From NCBI GenBank assembly GCA_963805325.1, contig CAWDTS010000004.1:124001-188000 (forward strand): a stretch of 64,000 bases of DNA, in the 5' to 3' direction. The translations under genes were made by a program, and so were the position numbers. Source of the stretch: DASWJZ01 sp963805325. GTDB taxonomy: Bacteria; Pseudomonadota; Alphaproteobacteria; Rhizobiales; Afifellaceae. The notes under the pieces were generated by a model. That model was not told where the DNA came from and did not search any database. It saw nothing but the letters and a program-made list of their open reading frames with translations. This document shows, in pieces, positions 8,259 through 18,533 of this stretch (its first letter is position 1; every line of letters starts with the position of its first letter).

Positions 8259-11200
8259 ATGGCTCGCCGCGGCGTCACGCTCGACGACAAATACCAACTC
8301 GACAAGGACCGCGTCTTCCTTTCCGGCACGCAGGCGATCGTTCGCCTTGCGCTGATGCAGAAGGCACGCGATGCGCGCGCCGGTCTGAACACAGCGGGCT
8401 TCGTCTCCGGCTATCGCGGATCGCCGCTCGGCGGGCTCGATCTGCAGCTGTGGCGCGCGGGCGAGCTTCTGAAAGCCAATGACATCGTCTTCCAGCCGGG
8501 GCTGAACGAGGATCTGGCGGCCACGTCCGTATGGGGCTCGCAACAGGCGGAGCTTCGCGGCGAGGGCCGCTACGATGGCGTCTTCTCGATCTGGTACGGC
8601 AAGGGGCCGGGGGTCGATCGCTCCGGAGACGCGCTTCGCCACGCGAATTTCGACGGCACGTCACCGCATGGCGGGGTGATCGCGCTGATGGGCGATGACC
8701 ACACCTGCGAAAGCTCCACCACCGCGCACCAGTCTGAGTTCGCCTTCGTCGACGCGATGATCCCGATCCTGAATCCGGCGGGGCTGCAGGAGCTCATAGA
8801 TTACGGGCTGATCGGCTGGGCGCTGTCACGCTTCGCCGGCACCTGGGTCGGAATCAAGTGCGTGAAGGATACCGTCGAGTCGACCGGGGTGGTCGATGCC
8901 ACCGGCGGCGGCGCCCGCACCATCGCTCCGGATTTCTCCATGCCGCCGGGCGGACTCAACATCGCCTCCGGCCGGCATGCGCTGGAGAAGGAGGAGCTTC
9001 TTCACCGCTTCAGGAAGCCGGCGGCGCTCGCCTTCATCCAGGAGAACGGGCTTAACCGCATCATGATGCGCGGCGGGCCCAACGCGCGACTTGGAATAGT
9101 CTCGCTCGGCAAGAGCTGGCTCGATACGCTCGGCGCGCTCGATCTTCTCGGCATCGACGAAAAGCGCGCCGCGGACCTCGGGCTCAGACTCTACAAGATC
9201 GCCGCGCCCTGGCCGCTTGAGCCGGTAGGCGTGAACCGCTTCGCGGAGGGCCTTCAGACGATCCTCGTCGTTGAGGAAAAGCGCTCTCTGGTCGAGACAC
9301 AGCTCAAGGAGCAGCTTTACGGGCGCGCCAACGCTCCGATGGTGATCGGCAAGAAGGACGAGCAGGAGCGCGTGCTCCTGCCCGCCTGGGGCGCGCTCGA
9401 CGCCAACCAGATCGCGGTCGTCATAGCCCGCCGCATCCTGGCTTATGTCGACGATTCGGAGGTCGTGGCGCGGCTGAAGCAGCTGGAGCACGCGCAGGCG
9501 ATGCTCGCCGCCGCCGAGGACATCGGCGTGCGGGTGCCGCATTTCTGTTCCGGCTGTCCGCACAATATTTCGACGCAGGTGCCGGAGGGAAGCCGCGCCT
9601 ATGCCGGCATCGGCTGCCACTACATGGCGCTCTGGATGGACCGCCGCACCGAAGGCTTCACCCAGATGGGGGCGGAGGGGGCGAACTGGATCGGCGAAGC
9701 GCCATTCTCCAAGCGCGGCCATGTTTTTCAGAACATCGGCGACGGCACCTGGGGCCATTCCGGTTCGCTCGCCATGCGCGCGGCGGCGGCGGCGGGCGTC
9801 AACATCACCTTCAAGATTCTCTATAACGATGCCGTCGCCATGACCGGCGGGCAGCCGGTCGAAGGCGGCCTGACGGTCGATCAAGTCGCGCGGCAGGCGG
9901 CGGCGGAGGGCGCAAAGCAAATCGCGGTTGTCACCGACGACCCGCACAAATATCCAGCCGACGTCGAATGGCCGGCGGGCATGACGATCCACCACCGCTC
10001 CGAGCTCAACGACGTACAGGAGACGCTGCGCGCCGTCGAAGGCGTCAGCGTCCTGATCTACGACCAGACATGCGCGGCGGAGAAGCGGCGGCGGCGGAAG
10101 CGCGGTCTCATGCCGGATCCCGACAAGCGGGTCGTCATCAACAGCCTCGTCTGCGAAGGCTGCGGCGATTGCGGGGTGAAGTCGAACTGCGTGTCCATCC
10201 AGCCGCTCGAAACGGAGTTCGGGCGCAAGCGGCGTATCGATCAATCAAGCTGCAACAAGGATTTCTCGTGCCTCGAAGGCTTCTGCCCGTCTTTCGTGAC
10301 GGTGCATGGCGGAAAGCTGAAGGCGAGAGGCGCAGTCGTGACGGAGGGACTCGCTGCAATTCCGGAGCCCGTGATCCCGGTGCTGGATCGCACGCAGGGC
10401 ATCCTCATCACGGGCGTCGGCGGCACCGGCGTCGTGACGGTCGGGCAGGTGATCGGCATGGCGGCGCATCTCGACGGGCTCGGCGTCGGGATCATCGATA
10501 TGTCGGGGCTGGCGCAGAAAGGCGGCGCCGTCTCGATCCATATGCGCATCGGCCCGGCGCCGGAGGCGATCCACGCGATCCGCATCGGCGCTGAGGAAGC
10601 GGACGTCGTGCTCGGCTGCGACATCGTCGTCACGGGCTCGAAGAAGACGCTTGCCGCGATACGGCCGGGCGAGAGCCAGGTGTTCGTCAATCTGCACGAG
10701 ACCTATCCGGGCGATTTCACGCGCGATGCCGACTTCTCGCTTCCGACGCGGCGGCTGAGGCGCGCCATTGCGGAACGCGCCGGAGCGGAGCGCGCGCATT
10801 TTGTCGAGGCGGAACGGCTTGCGGTGGCGCTCGTCGGCGACACGATCGCTTCCAACATGCTGATGGTCGGCTACGCGTGGCAGCAGGGCGGGATTCCGGT
10901 GAGCCTCGAGTCGCTTCATGAGGCGATCGGCCTGAACGGCGTCGGGATCGAGATGAACCTCGCGGCGTTCGAATGGGGGCGGCGCGCGGCCTTTGATCTC
11001 GCCGCGGCGGAGGCGGCGGCGGGAATTGCTGCGGAGAAGGGCGAGCCGTCGCTTGAGGAGATCGTTGAGCGCCGCGTCGAATTTCTGACCCGCTATCGGA
11101 GCCGCCGTTACGCAGCGCGCTATAAACGGCGGGTCGAACGGATATCGGCGGCGGAAGCGCGCGTCGCGCCGGGCGAGACCGCGCTGGCGGTCGAGGCAGC

Positions 11201-11713
11201 GCATTCGCTGTTCAAGCTGATGGCGATCAAGGACGAATACGAGGTGGCGCGGCTTTTCTCCGATGGCGCGTTCGAACGGCAGCTGCGGCAGGAATTCGAA
11301 AGCTGGGAGCGGCTGGAGTTCCATCTCGCGCCGCCGCTTTCCGCGCAGCCGCGACAAGGCGGGGCATCTAGTGAAGCGGACATACGGGCCGCGAATGATG
11401 CGCGGCTTCAAGCTTCTCGCGCGTCTCCGGTTCCTGCGCGGCTCGATCCTCGATCCGTTCGCCCGCACGCGCGAGCGCAGATGGGAGCGGAAGCTTCTCC
11501 GCGACTATCTGTCGACGCTCGACACGATCGAGAAGACCCTCTCGGCGGACAATCTGGAGACGGCGCGCTTGCTTCTCGCCTATCCGCGGAAGATCCGCGG
11601 GTTCGGTCATGTGAAGGAAGCGCAGGCGCAGCCGGCGCTCGCCGAGCGCGAGCAGGCTGCTGCAGGCGCTTCTCTCCCCGGGAGACGCCGAACTCGCCGA
11701 GGCGGCGGAATAG
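8259..11713 (+). CDS. Indolepyruvate ferredoxin oxidoreductase, fused alpha/beta form (two frameshifts near the 3' end)
   Basis: Reconstructs to about 1150 residues, the usual size of the fused IorAB family, which oxidatively decarboxylates aryl-pyruvates to acyl-CoA with thiamine pyrophosphate and ferredoxin. The N-terminal part has GYRGSPLGGLD and the TPP region (NIGDGTWGHSGSLA, YNDAVAMTGGQ). A cysteine cluster begins near residue 632 (CEGCGDCGVKSNC) with further cysteines in SCNKDFSCLEGFC. The gamma-type domain follows (GVGGTGVVTVGQVI). Two extra bases, near 11343-11352 and at 11655/11656, shift the frame; restoring them yields GHLVKRTYGP and an ending LSPGDAELAEAAE. The start is the ATG at 8259. 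Confidence 0.88.
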
Positions 11714-11764
11714 GCCCCCTTGTTGAGGTTATCGCGGGCGTTATGATCCGACGCGGAGGCAGCC

Positions 11765-11989
11765 GTGCATCACGTCAAGGTCACGCAGGTCGGGGACTCC
11801 CTCAGCGTCGCTCTGCCGGAGGAGGTCGTCGAGCGGCTCGGCATCGTGCCGGGCCAGATGCTCGGTCTTTCGGAGACCGCGCACGGGATCGAGCTTTCCG
11901 CTTTCGATCCGGAGTTCGAAGAACAGATGCGGCTCGCCGAGGAGATCATGGACCGTTATCGCGACACTCTGCGTGATCTCGCGAAATGA
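11765..11989 (+). CDS. AbrB/MazE-family antitoxin
   Basis: 74 residues. The N-terminal half is a swapped-hairpin AbrB DNA-binding domain (VTQVGDSLSVALPEEVVERLGIVPG); the acidic C-terminal helix would bind the toxin. GTG start with GGAGG six bases upstream. Its TGA overlaps the start of the Doc-like gene (ATGA), the usual coupled arrangement of type II toxin-antitoxin operons, which normally self-repress through the antitoxin. Confidence 0.85.
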   Translation: MHHVKVTQVGDSLSVALPEEVVERLGIVPGQMLGLSETAHGIELSAFDPEFEEQMRLAEEIMDRYRDTLRDLAK

Positions 11990-12398
11990 CATGGCGCTGG
12001 CTTACCCACCGTGTCGTCGCAGCAATTCATCTGAGGCAAATCCAACGACACGGCGGCGGTCGCGGGATGCGCGACGAGGGCCTGCTTGAGTCGGCGCTGG
12101 CGCGTCCGCAGAGCCTTGACGGAACGCAGACCGTGTTTGGACTGGCGGCGAGCTATGCCTGCGGAATTGCCCGCGATCGTCCTTTCGTCGACGGGAACAC
12201 GCGCAACGGCATTCGTCTCGTCGGTGCTCTTCCTGCGCATGAACGGGCAACAATTTCTGGCGGAGCCGGCTGCGGCCGACGGTCGCGTTCCTCCGCCTTG
12301 CCGCCGGAGAATTCTCCGAGGCGGCGCTCGCCGAGTGGTTTCGGCGAAATGCCGAGCCTCCGCCGGAGGAGTTCATCTCGCCGGAGCAGGATCAGTAG
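11986..12398 (+). CDS. Doc/Fic-family toxin (death-on-curing), two frameshifts
   Basis: Reconstructs to about 136 residues. It has the N-terminal Doc features (W-L-T and GLLESALARPQ) and the Fic core RPFVDGN-T-R-TAF. The usual Doc motif is H-x-F-x-D-G-N-K-R; here the first His is Arg and Lys is Thr, so activity is uncertain. Doc proteins phosphorylate EF-Tu. The frame is broken by one extra A at 12205/12206 and one extra base at 12276-12278; fixing both gives a continuous ending LAEWFRRNAEPPPEEFISPE. Probably sequence errors, as neighbouring essential genes show the same kind of insertion. Confidence 0.72.
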
Positions 12399-12399
12399 G

Positions 12400-13481
12400 A
12401 TGCCGAGGCTCACGCCAAGCACGTCGTCAAGCGCCGATCGCAGCGATTCGATGCGGGCAATTCGACTGCCCGCCGATCATCCTCCGGTCGCGGCGGGGAA
12501 GATCGGCGTGCTTCTCGTCAATCTCGGGACGCCGGAAGGCACCGACTACTGGCCGATGCGGCGGTATCTCAGCGAGTTTCTGTCCGACCGCCGCGTGATC
12601 GAAACGTCACCGCTTCCTCTGGCAGCCGATCCTGCAAGGGATCGTGCTTTCGGTGCGGCCGAAGAAAAGCGGGGCGCTCTACGCCTCGATCTGGAACAAG
12701 GAGCGCAACGAGTCGCCGCTTCGAACTTTTACGCGCGCGCAAGGCGAGAAGCTGGCTGCAGAGCTAGCTGGCGAGACGCAGATCGTCGTCGACTGGGCGA
12801 TGCGCTACGGCAAGCCGTCGGTCGCCGAGAAACTCGATGCGCTCAAGACGGCGGGCGCGGAGCGCGTCCTCGTTTTCCCGCTCTATCCGCAGTACAGCGC
12901 GACGACGACGGCGACCGTCAACGACGTCGCCTTCGATGCGCTGAAGAAGATGCGCTGGCAGCCGGCGCTTCGCACCGTGCCGCCTTATCACGACGAGCCG
13001 GTCTATATCGACGCGCTCGCGGAATCGATCGAAGGCCACTTTTCGTCCCTCGACTTCGAGCCGGAGGTCCTGCTCGCTTCCTACCACGGGCTGCCGAAAT
13101 CCTATCTGGAGAAGGGCGATCCCTATCACTGCCACTGTCAGAAGACGTCGCGGCTTCTCGCCGAAAGGCTTGGCTGGCGTGCCGGGCGGCTGCTCACGAC
13201 CTTCCAGTCGCGCTTCGGGCCGGAGGAATGGCTGCAGCCCTACACCGACAAGACGGTCGAGCGGCTGGCGCGGAGAGGGCGTGAAGCGGCTCGCGATCGT
13301 CAATCCCGGCTTCGTCTCGGACTGCCTGGAGACGCTGGAGGAGATCGCCGTGCAGAACCGCGAGATCTTCCTGCACCACGGCGGCGAGAAGTTCTCGCAT
13401 GTGCCCTGCCTGAACGATTCCCCGGCCGGCATGCGGGTCATCGCGTCGATGGTGCTGCGCGAGCTTTCGGGCTGGCTCTGA
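12400..13481 (+). CDS. hemH: Ferrochelatase (two frameshifts)
   Basis: Reconstructs to 342-359 residues, inserting Fe2+ into protoporphyrin IX as the last step of protohaem synthesis. Seen: GVLLVNLGTPEGT near the N-terminus, RPKKSGALYASIW, FPLYPQYSATTTA, LLASYHGLPKSY with the catalytic His, and GFVSDCLETLEEI near the C-terminus. One extra C near 12616 and one extra A at 13274 break the frame. Two starts are possible: ATG 12400, two bases after the toxin stop, or ATG 12451, which gives the more usual short N-terminus. Being an essential gene, it argues that the frameshifts are not real. Confidence 0.88.
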
Positions 13482-13544
13482 CGGCTCGGGTCTTGACCGG
13501 AGCCGCCGGGGGGCTCAGTTCAATTCCGTCAACAGGATAGAGCC

Positions 13545-15382
13545 ATGCCGACCTACCGTTCCCGAACCACCACCCACGGCCGCAACATGGCCGGCGCGCG
13601 CGGCCTCTGGCGCGCCACCGGCATGAAGGAAGGCGATTTCGGCAAGCCGATCATCGCGGTCGTGAATTCGTTCACGCAGTTCGTGCCGGGGCACGTGCAT
13701 CTGAAGGATCTTGGCCAGCTGGTCGCCAGCGAGATCGAGGCGGCCGGCGGCATCGCCAAGGAGTTCAACACGATCGCCGTCGACGACGGCATCGCCATGG
13801 GCCACGACGGGATGCTCTATTCGCTGCCGTCGCGCGAGCTGATCGCCGACAGCGTCGAATACATGGTCAACGCGCATTGCGCCGACGCCATGGTGTGCAT
13901 CTCCAATTGCGACAAGATCACGCCCGGCATGCTGATGGCGGCGCTGCGGCTCAACATTCCCGCCGTCTTCGTCTCCGGCGGCCCGATGGAAGCCGGAAAG
14001 GTGCTGCTGAAGGGCAAGGAACAGGCGCTCGATCTGGTCGACGCAATGGTTGCCGCAGCCGACGAGCGCGTCTCCGACGAGGACGTGAAGGTCATCGAGC
14101 GCTCCGCCTGCCCGACCTGCGGCTCGTGCTCGGGCATGTTCACTGCGAACTCGATGAACTGCCTGACGGAAGCGCTCGGGCTTTCGCTTCCCGGCAACGG
14201 CTCCACGCTTGCGACGCACGCCGACCGGAAGCGCCTCTTCGTCGAGGCGGGGCACTTGGTCGTCGATCTTTGCCAGCGCTACTACGAGCAGGGCGACGAG
14301 AGCGTGCTGCCGCGTAACGTCGCCTCGAAGAAGTCGTTCGAGAACGCCATGGCGCTCGATATCGCCATGGGCGGCTCCACCAATACCGTGCTGCACATCC
14401 TCGCCGCCGCGCATGAGGGCGACATCGACTTCACGATGGAGGACATCGACGCGCTGTCGCGGCAGCGTGCCGGTGCTGTGCAAGGTCGCGCCCGCGAAAA
14501 GCGACGTGCACATGGAGGACGTGCATCGCGCCGGCGGCATCATGGCGATCCTCGGCGAGCTCGACAAAGCCGGGCTTATCCATCGCGATCAGCCTACCGT
14601 CCACACCGCGACGATCGGGCAGGCCATCGAGCATTGGGACATCGCGCGCACGACAAGCTCGACGGTGCGTGACTTCTTCATGGCGGCGCCGGGCGGTGTC
14701 CCGACCCAGACCGCGTTCAGCCAGGATCGCCGCTGGGACGATCTCGACCTCGACCGCGAGACGGGTGTGATCCGCAGTGCCGCGCATCCGTTCTCGAAGG
14801 ATGGCGGCCTTGCCGTGCTGAAGGGCAACATCGCGCTCGAAGGCTGCGTGGTGAAGACGGCCGGCGTCGACGAGTCGATCCTGAAGTTCACCGGCCCGGC
14901 CAAGGTGTTCGAGAGCCAGGACGCGGCGGTGAAGGGGATCCTCGAGCAACGAAGTGAAGGCGGGCGACGTCGTCGTCATCCGCTACGAGGGGCCGCGCGG
15001 CGGGCCGGGCATGCAGGAGATGCTCTATCCGACGAGCTACCTGAAATCGAAGGGCCTTGGGAAATCCTGCGCGCTCCTGACCGACGGGCGCTTCTCCGGC
15101 GGAACGTCCGGGCTCTCAATCGGCCACGTCTCACCGGAAGCCGCCGAGGGCGGCGCCATCGGCCTGGTGCGCGACGGCGACAGAATCGAGATCGATATCC
15201 CGAATCGCTCGGTCCGGCTTCTGGTCGACGACGCGGAGCTCGCGACGCGCCGCGCCGCGCAGGAGGCCAAGGGCTGGAAGCCGGCGGAGAAGCGCAAGCG
15301 CAACGTGACGACGGCGCTGCGCGCCTATGCGGCGATGGCGACGAGCGCCGCGAAAGGCGCTGTCCGGCACGTTCCCGACTGA
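13545..15382 (+). CDS. ilvD: Dihydroxy-acid dehydratase (two frameshifts)
   Basis: Reconstructs to 611 residues, the usual IlvD length. It dehydrates 2,3-dihydroxy acids in valine, leucine and isoleucine synthesis using an Fe-S cluster. Seen: MVCISNCDKITPGML and RSACPTCGSCSGMFTANSMN (cluster cysteines), MGGSTNTVLHILA, and near the end LLTDGRFSGGTSG. Extra bases at about 14463 and 14944 break the frame; correcting them gives DALSRSVPVLCKVAPA and GILSNEVKAGDVV. AGGATAG precedes the ATG. Confidence 0.93.
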
Positions 15383-15452
15383 GAACGGCCGCACCGAACT
15401 TTCCCGGTATGGAATTGTGGCACGGGAGGAATTTTCCGGGCGGTAACCTCTG

Positions 15453-15468
15453 TTAACCGGCGCTTAAC
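15453..15468. promoter_or_regulatory. CtrA binding site upstream of minC
   Basis: TTAA at 15453-15456, seven bases, TTAAC at 15464-15468: an exact match to the full CtrA box TTAA-N7-TTAAC of alphaproteobacteria. It lies 52 bases before the minC start, where it could activate or repress the min promoter. A further GTTAAC half-site lies at about 15496-15501. Confidence 0.75.
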
Positions 15469-15519
15469 CACCACGGTCTCAAATCGTAACGAGCAGTTAA
15501 CGAGGCCGAGGCAGTTCCC

Positions 15520-16302
15520 GTGAACGCGAACGTCGCCATTCAGCAACGCAAATCGCTCCGCTTCCGCGGGCGCTCTTTCATGGCGCTTCTTTTCGCGCCT
15601 GAGCCGCCGCTCGAAGATTGGCTGGCCGAGCTCGATGCCTGGTCGAGCAAATCGCCGGGTTACTTCGTCGGGCGGCCGATCATTCTCGACGTGTCGGCCC
15701 TGCCGCTCGACAAGGAAGGGCTCGCCAAGCTCATTGCCGACTTTGCCGAGCGCGGCATTCGCATCATGGGCGTGGAGGGCACCAAGGCCTCGTGGCTCGG
15801 GCTCGGGATGCCGCCGCTCGTTTCAGGCAGCCGCACAGCGGAAATCGGCGAGCTCGCCGGTCTCACCGCAGCGCCGGTCGCCGCACCGGAGAAATCGGCC
15901 GCGGCGGAGAAATCGGCCGCGGCGGAGAAGCCGGCGGAAGCCGCCGCCGCCCCGATCGCCGAGCCGCGTCGCCCGGCGTCGATGGTGCACGAAATGCCGG
16001 TCCGCTCCGGGCAGTCGCTGATCTTCCCGGAGGGCGATCTCACGATCCTCGGCTCCGTTGCTTCCGGTTCTGAGGTCGTTGCCGGCGGCTCGATCCACGT
16101 TTACGGGGCGCTGCGTGGCCGCGCCATCGCCGGCATGACCGGCGACCCGACCGCCCGCATCTTCTGCAACAAGCTCGAAGCGGAGCTTATCGCTATCGAC
16201 GGCCTCTACCGCACGGCCGACGAGATGGATCCGCAGTATCGCGGCCGGCCCGTTCAGGCGTGGCTCGACGGCGAGACGATGTCCATGGCGGCGCTCAACT
16301 GA
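15520..16302 (+). CDS. minC: Septum site-determining protein MinC
   Basis: 260 residues. The N-terminal domain (about 1-105) has the MinC_N pattern (FRGRSFMALLFAPE, ILDVSALPLDKEGL). An Ala/Glu/Lys-rich linker with a short tandem repeat (EKSAAA twice) joins it to the C-terminal beta-helix (about 160-260), with SGQSLIFPEGDLTILG, GSVASGSEVVAGGSIHVYGALRG and the final Y-R-G-R-P-V-Q segment. MinC inhibits FtsZ polymerisation away from midcell. GTG start with no strong ribosome site. First gene of minCDE. Confidence 0.93.
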   Translation: MNANVAIQQRKSLRFRGRSFMALLFAPEPPLEDWLAELDAWSSKSPGYFVGRPIILDVSALPLDKEGLAKLIADFAERGIRIMGVEGTKASWLGLGMPPLVSGSRTAEIGELAGLTAAPVAAPEKSAAAEKSAAAEKPAEAAAAPIAEPRRPASMVHEMPVRSGQSLIFPEGDLTILGSVASGSEVVAGGSIHVYGALRGRAIAGMTGDPTARIFCNKLEAELIAIDGLYRTADEMDPQYRGRPVQAWLDGETMSMAALN

Positions 16303-16324
16303 AATTTGAAGGAGGGTGGCGACG

Positions 16325-17140
16325 ATGGCCAAAGTATTGGTCGTAACATCTGGCAAGGGCGGCGTCGGCAAGACGACCTCCACGGCGGCGCTCGGCGCGG
16401 CGCTGGCGCAAACCGGGAAGAGCGTGGTCGTCGTCGATTTCGACGTGGGCCTTCGAAACCTCGATCTCGTCATGGGCGCAGAGCGCCGGGTCGTCTACGA
16501 CCTGATCAACGTGGTGCAGGGCGACGCCAAGCTTCCGCAGGCGCTGATCCGTGACAAACGGGTCGACACGCTGTTTCTCCTTCCGGCCTCGCAGACGCGC
16601 GACAAGGACGCACTCTCCGAAGAGGGCGTCGAGCGGGTGATGGGTGAGCTGCGCCAGAAATTCGACTGGGTGATCTGTGACAGCCCGGCCGGCATCGAAC
16701 GCGGCGCCACGCTTGCGATGCGCCATGCAGACGTCGCCGTGGTCGTGACCAATCCGGAAGTGTCGTCGGTGCGGGATTCCGACCGCATCATCGGGCTGCT
16801 CGACTCGAAGACGCTCAAGGCGGAAAAAGGCGAACGCATGGAAAAGCATCTGCTCCTCACGCGCTACGATCCCGCGCGCGCCGAGCGCGGCGAGATGCTG
16901 AAGACGGAAGACGTTCTCGAAATCCTCTCCATCCCGCTGCTCGGCATCATTCCGGAGAGCGAAGAGGTGCTGCGCGCCTCCAACCTCGGTTCGCCGATCA
17001 CGATCGCCAATCCGCTGTCGGCCGCCGGGCGCGCCTACGCCGATGCGGCGCGACGGCTCTCGGGCGAGACCGTGGTGCTCACCGTGCCGCGCGACAAGCG
17101 CAGCCTTTTCGGCAGGCTCTTCGTGCGGAGGGCTGCATGA
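16325..17140 (+). CDS. minD: Septum site-determining ATPase MinD
   Basis: 271 residues of the ParA/MinD family. The deviant Walker A motif GKGGVGKTTS is at residues 10-19; FDVGLRNLDLVMG is the MinD signature; CDSPAGIERGA is Walker B; the C-terminal basic amphipathic helix (RDKRSLFGRLFVRR) would bind membrane. It recruits MinC and is stimulated by MinE. GAAGGAGG lies about 10 bases before the ATG. The 3' end overlaps minE by four bases. Confidence 0.97.
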   Translation: MAKVLVVTSGKGGVGKTTSTAALGAALAQTGKSVVVVDFDVGLRNLDLVMGAERRVVYDLINVVQGDAKLPQALIRDKRVDTLFLLPASQTRDKDALSEEGVERVMGELRQKFDWVICDSPAGIERGATLAMRHADVAVVVTNPEVSSVRDSDRIIGLLDSKTLKAEKGERMEKHLLLTRYDPARAERGEMLKTEDVLEILSIPLLGIIPESEEVLRASNLGSPITIANPLSAAGRAYADAARRLSGETVVLTVPRDKRSLFGRLFVRRAA

Positions 17141-17439
17141 ACCTCTTCAACCTGTTCCGAAAGGGCGGTACGGCGCCGATCGCGCGCGATCGGCTCCAGA
17201 TCCTGCTGGCGCATGAACGCACCATTGCCGGCGGTTCCGACCTGGTCGGCGTGCTGCGTGAAGAGATCCTGGCCGTGATCAAGAAGCACGTGCAGGTCGA
17301 TCAGGAGAAGGTGCAGGTCAGGATGGATCGCGGCGAGTCGGTCTCAACGCTTGAGGTGGAGATCGAGATTCCGACCCCGCTCAAGAAGCCGAAGATGACG
17401 CCGCCGAAGGTCGTCGCCGCGGTGGCCGCGGCGTCCTGA
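17137..17439 (+). CDS. minE: Cell division topological specificity factor MinE
   Basis: 100 residues: MNLFNLFRK membrane-targeting N-terminus, the MinD-contact helix region (ARDRLQILLAHER), then the beta-strand dimerisation domain (VQVRMDRGESVSTLEVEIEIP). MinE triggers MinD ATP hydrolysis and drives pole-to-pole oscillation. The ATG overlaps the minD stop (ATGA). Confidence 0.96.
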   Translation: MNLFNLFRKGGTAPIARDRLQILLAHERTIAGGSDLVGVLREEILAVIKKHVQVDQEKVQVRMDRGESVSTLEVEIEIPTPLKKPKMTPPKVVAAVAAAS

Positions 17440-17444
17440 AGCCG

Positions 17445-17472
17445 GAGGCCTCGAACACGGCTCGGGCCTCTT
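17445..17472 (+). terminator. Weak hairpin after minE
   Basis: GAGGCC (17445-17450) pairs with GGCCTC (17465-17470) around a 14-base loop that can pair further (TCGA/TCG). Only two T residues follow. A terminator for minCDE is plausible but not strong. Confidence 0.3.
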
Positions 17473-17481
17473 CGGTCTGGG

Positions 17482-18333
17482 CTATGAAGCCATGTACCTG
17501 GCGAAGGCATCCTTGAAGTCAGGGTGCCAGCGTGAAAGCGCTGGGCGGTTCAGGACGACATCATCCATCGCCCAGCGCATGCGCTTCTCGTCCATCTCGC
17601 GGCTCACGTCGTTGTCCGGGCAGAGGATGTAGAAGTCGCCCGCAGCCATCTTCGGCAGCATGAAATCCACGACCTCTTCCGCGGTCCACGCGCCTGCTGG
17701 CTTCTCCGTGCGGTCGCCGCGCGTGAGGGTGGTGAAGGTGAAGCCGGGAATGAGAAGGTGCGCCGTCACCTGGCAGCCCTCGACGTTGCGAAGCTCGTGG
17801 GCGAGCGCTTCCGTCACCACCTTCACTCCAGCCTTCGAGACGTTGTAGGCCGTCTCGCCGGGCGGGCAGGTGATCCCCTGCTTCGAGCCGGTGCTTATGA
17901 TCGCAGCCGGCCGCCTCTGCGCGATCATGTCCGGTGCGAAGACCTGCACGCCGTTGATGACGCCCCAAAGGTTCGTGTCGAGGATCGCGCGCCAGCGCTC
18001 GGGTTCGCCGAAAAGCGTGGCGCCGCCACCGCCGCGGCCGGCGTTGTTCATGAGGACCGCCACCTCGCCGAACGTCTCGTAGGCGCGCGTCTTTAGACGT
18101 TCGACGTCGGCGCGCTTCGACACGTCGGTTGCAACGCCGATGATGTCGCTCAGGCGGCCGGTGCGTTGCGCCACGCGCTCAGCGGCCTTCTCCAGCGCGT
18201 CGATGTTGGCGTCCGCCATGCACACCTTCATGCCGAGATCGGCGAAGCGCTCGGCCGCGGCAAGACCGATACCGGACGCCGCTCCGGTGATCACCGCCGC
18301 GCGGCCCTCGGCTATCGCAGGATGTTGCGGCAT
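17482..18333 (-). CDS. Short-chain dehydrogenase/reductase
   Basis: 283 residues of the classical SDR family. NAD(P)-binding TGAASGIG lies near residue 16; NNAG follows; the active site is S in ISTGSKQ and Y-N-V-S-K. Asp in the MADAN segment after strand two suggests NAD preference. The substrate is unknown. The start is the ATG at 18333; an upstream in-frame ATG at 18378 is less likely because the SDR fold begins at once after MPQHPAIAEGRAAVI. Convergent with minE. Confidence 0.88.
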   Translation of the reverse strand: MPQHPAIAEGRAAVITGAASGIGLAAAERFADLGMKVCMADANIDALEKAAERVAQRTGRLSDIIGVATDVSKRADVERLKTRAYETFGEVAVLMNNAGRGGGGATLFGEPERWRAILDTNLWGVINGVQVFAPDMIAQRRPAAIISTGSKQGITCPPGETAYNVSKAGVKVVTEALAHELRNVEGCQVTAHLLIPGFTFTTLTRGDRTEKPAGAWTAEEVVDFMLPKMAAGDFYILCPDNDVSREMDEKRMRWAMDDVVLNRPALSRWHPDFKDAFARYMAS

Positions 18334-18533
18334 ATCGTTATCCTTCTGTTTTCCATGATCGAGACTAGCGAATTCCACCGATGGGACGAGACGCGCGGAA
18401 TCGTGGACCGGCGCGTGCCCGGCGTTAGGAGAAAATTCAGCCTGCCGGCATTTTGCCTAAAATTGTCAACGAAATCGCGGCATCCACCCCCTATCTCCGG
18501 GGTGTTATTCCCTATGGAGAAGTGAAGCGGACG

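Noticed and set aside
15888..15935. Tandem DNA repeat inside minC
   Set aside because: Two units only, encoding EKSAAA in the low-complexity linker; no separate element.
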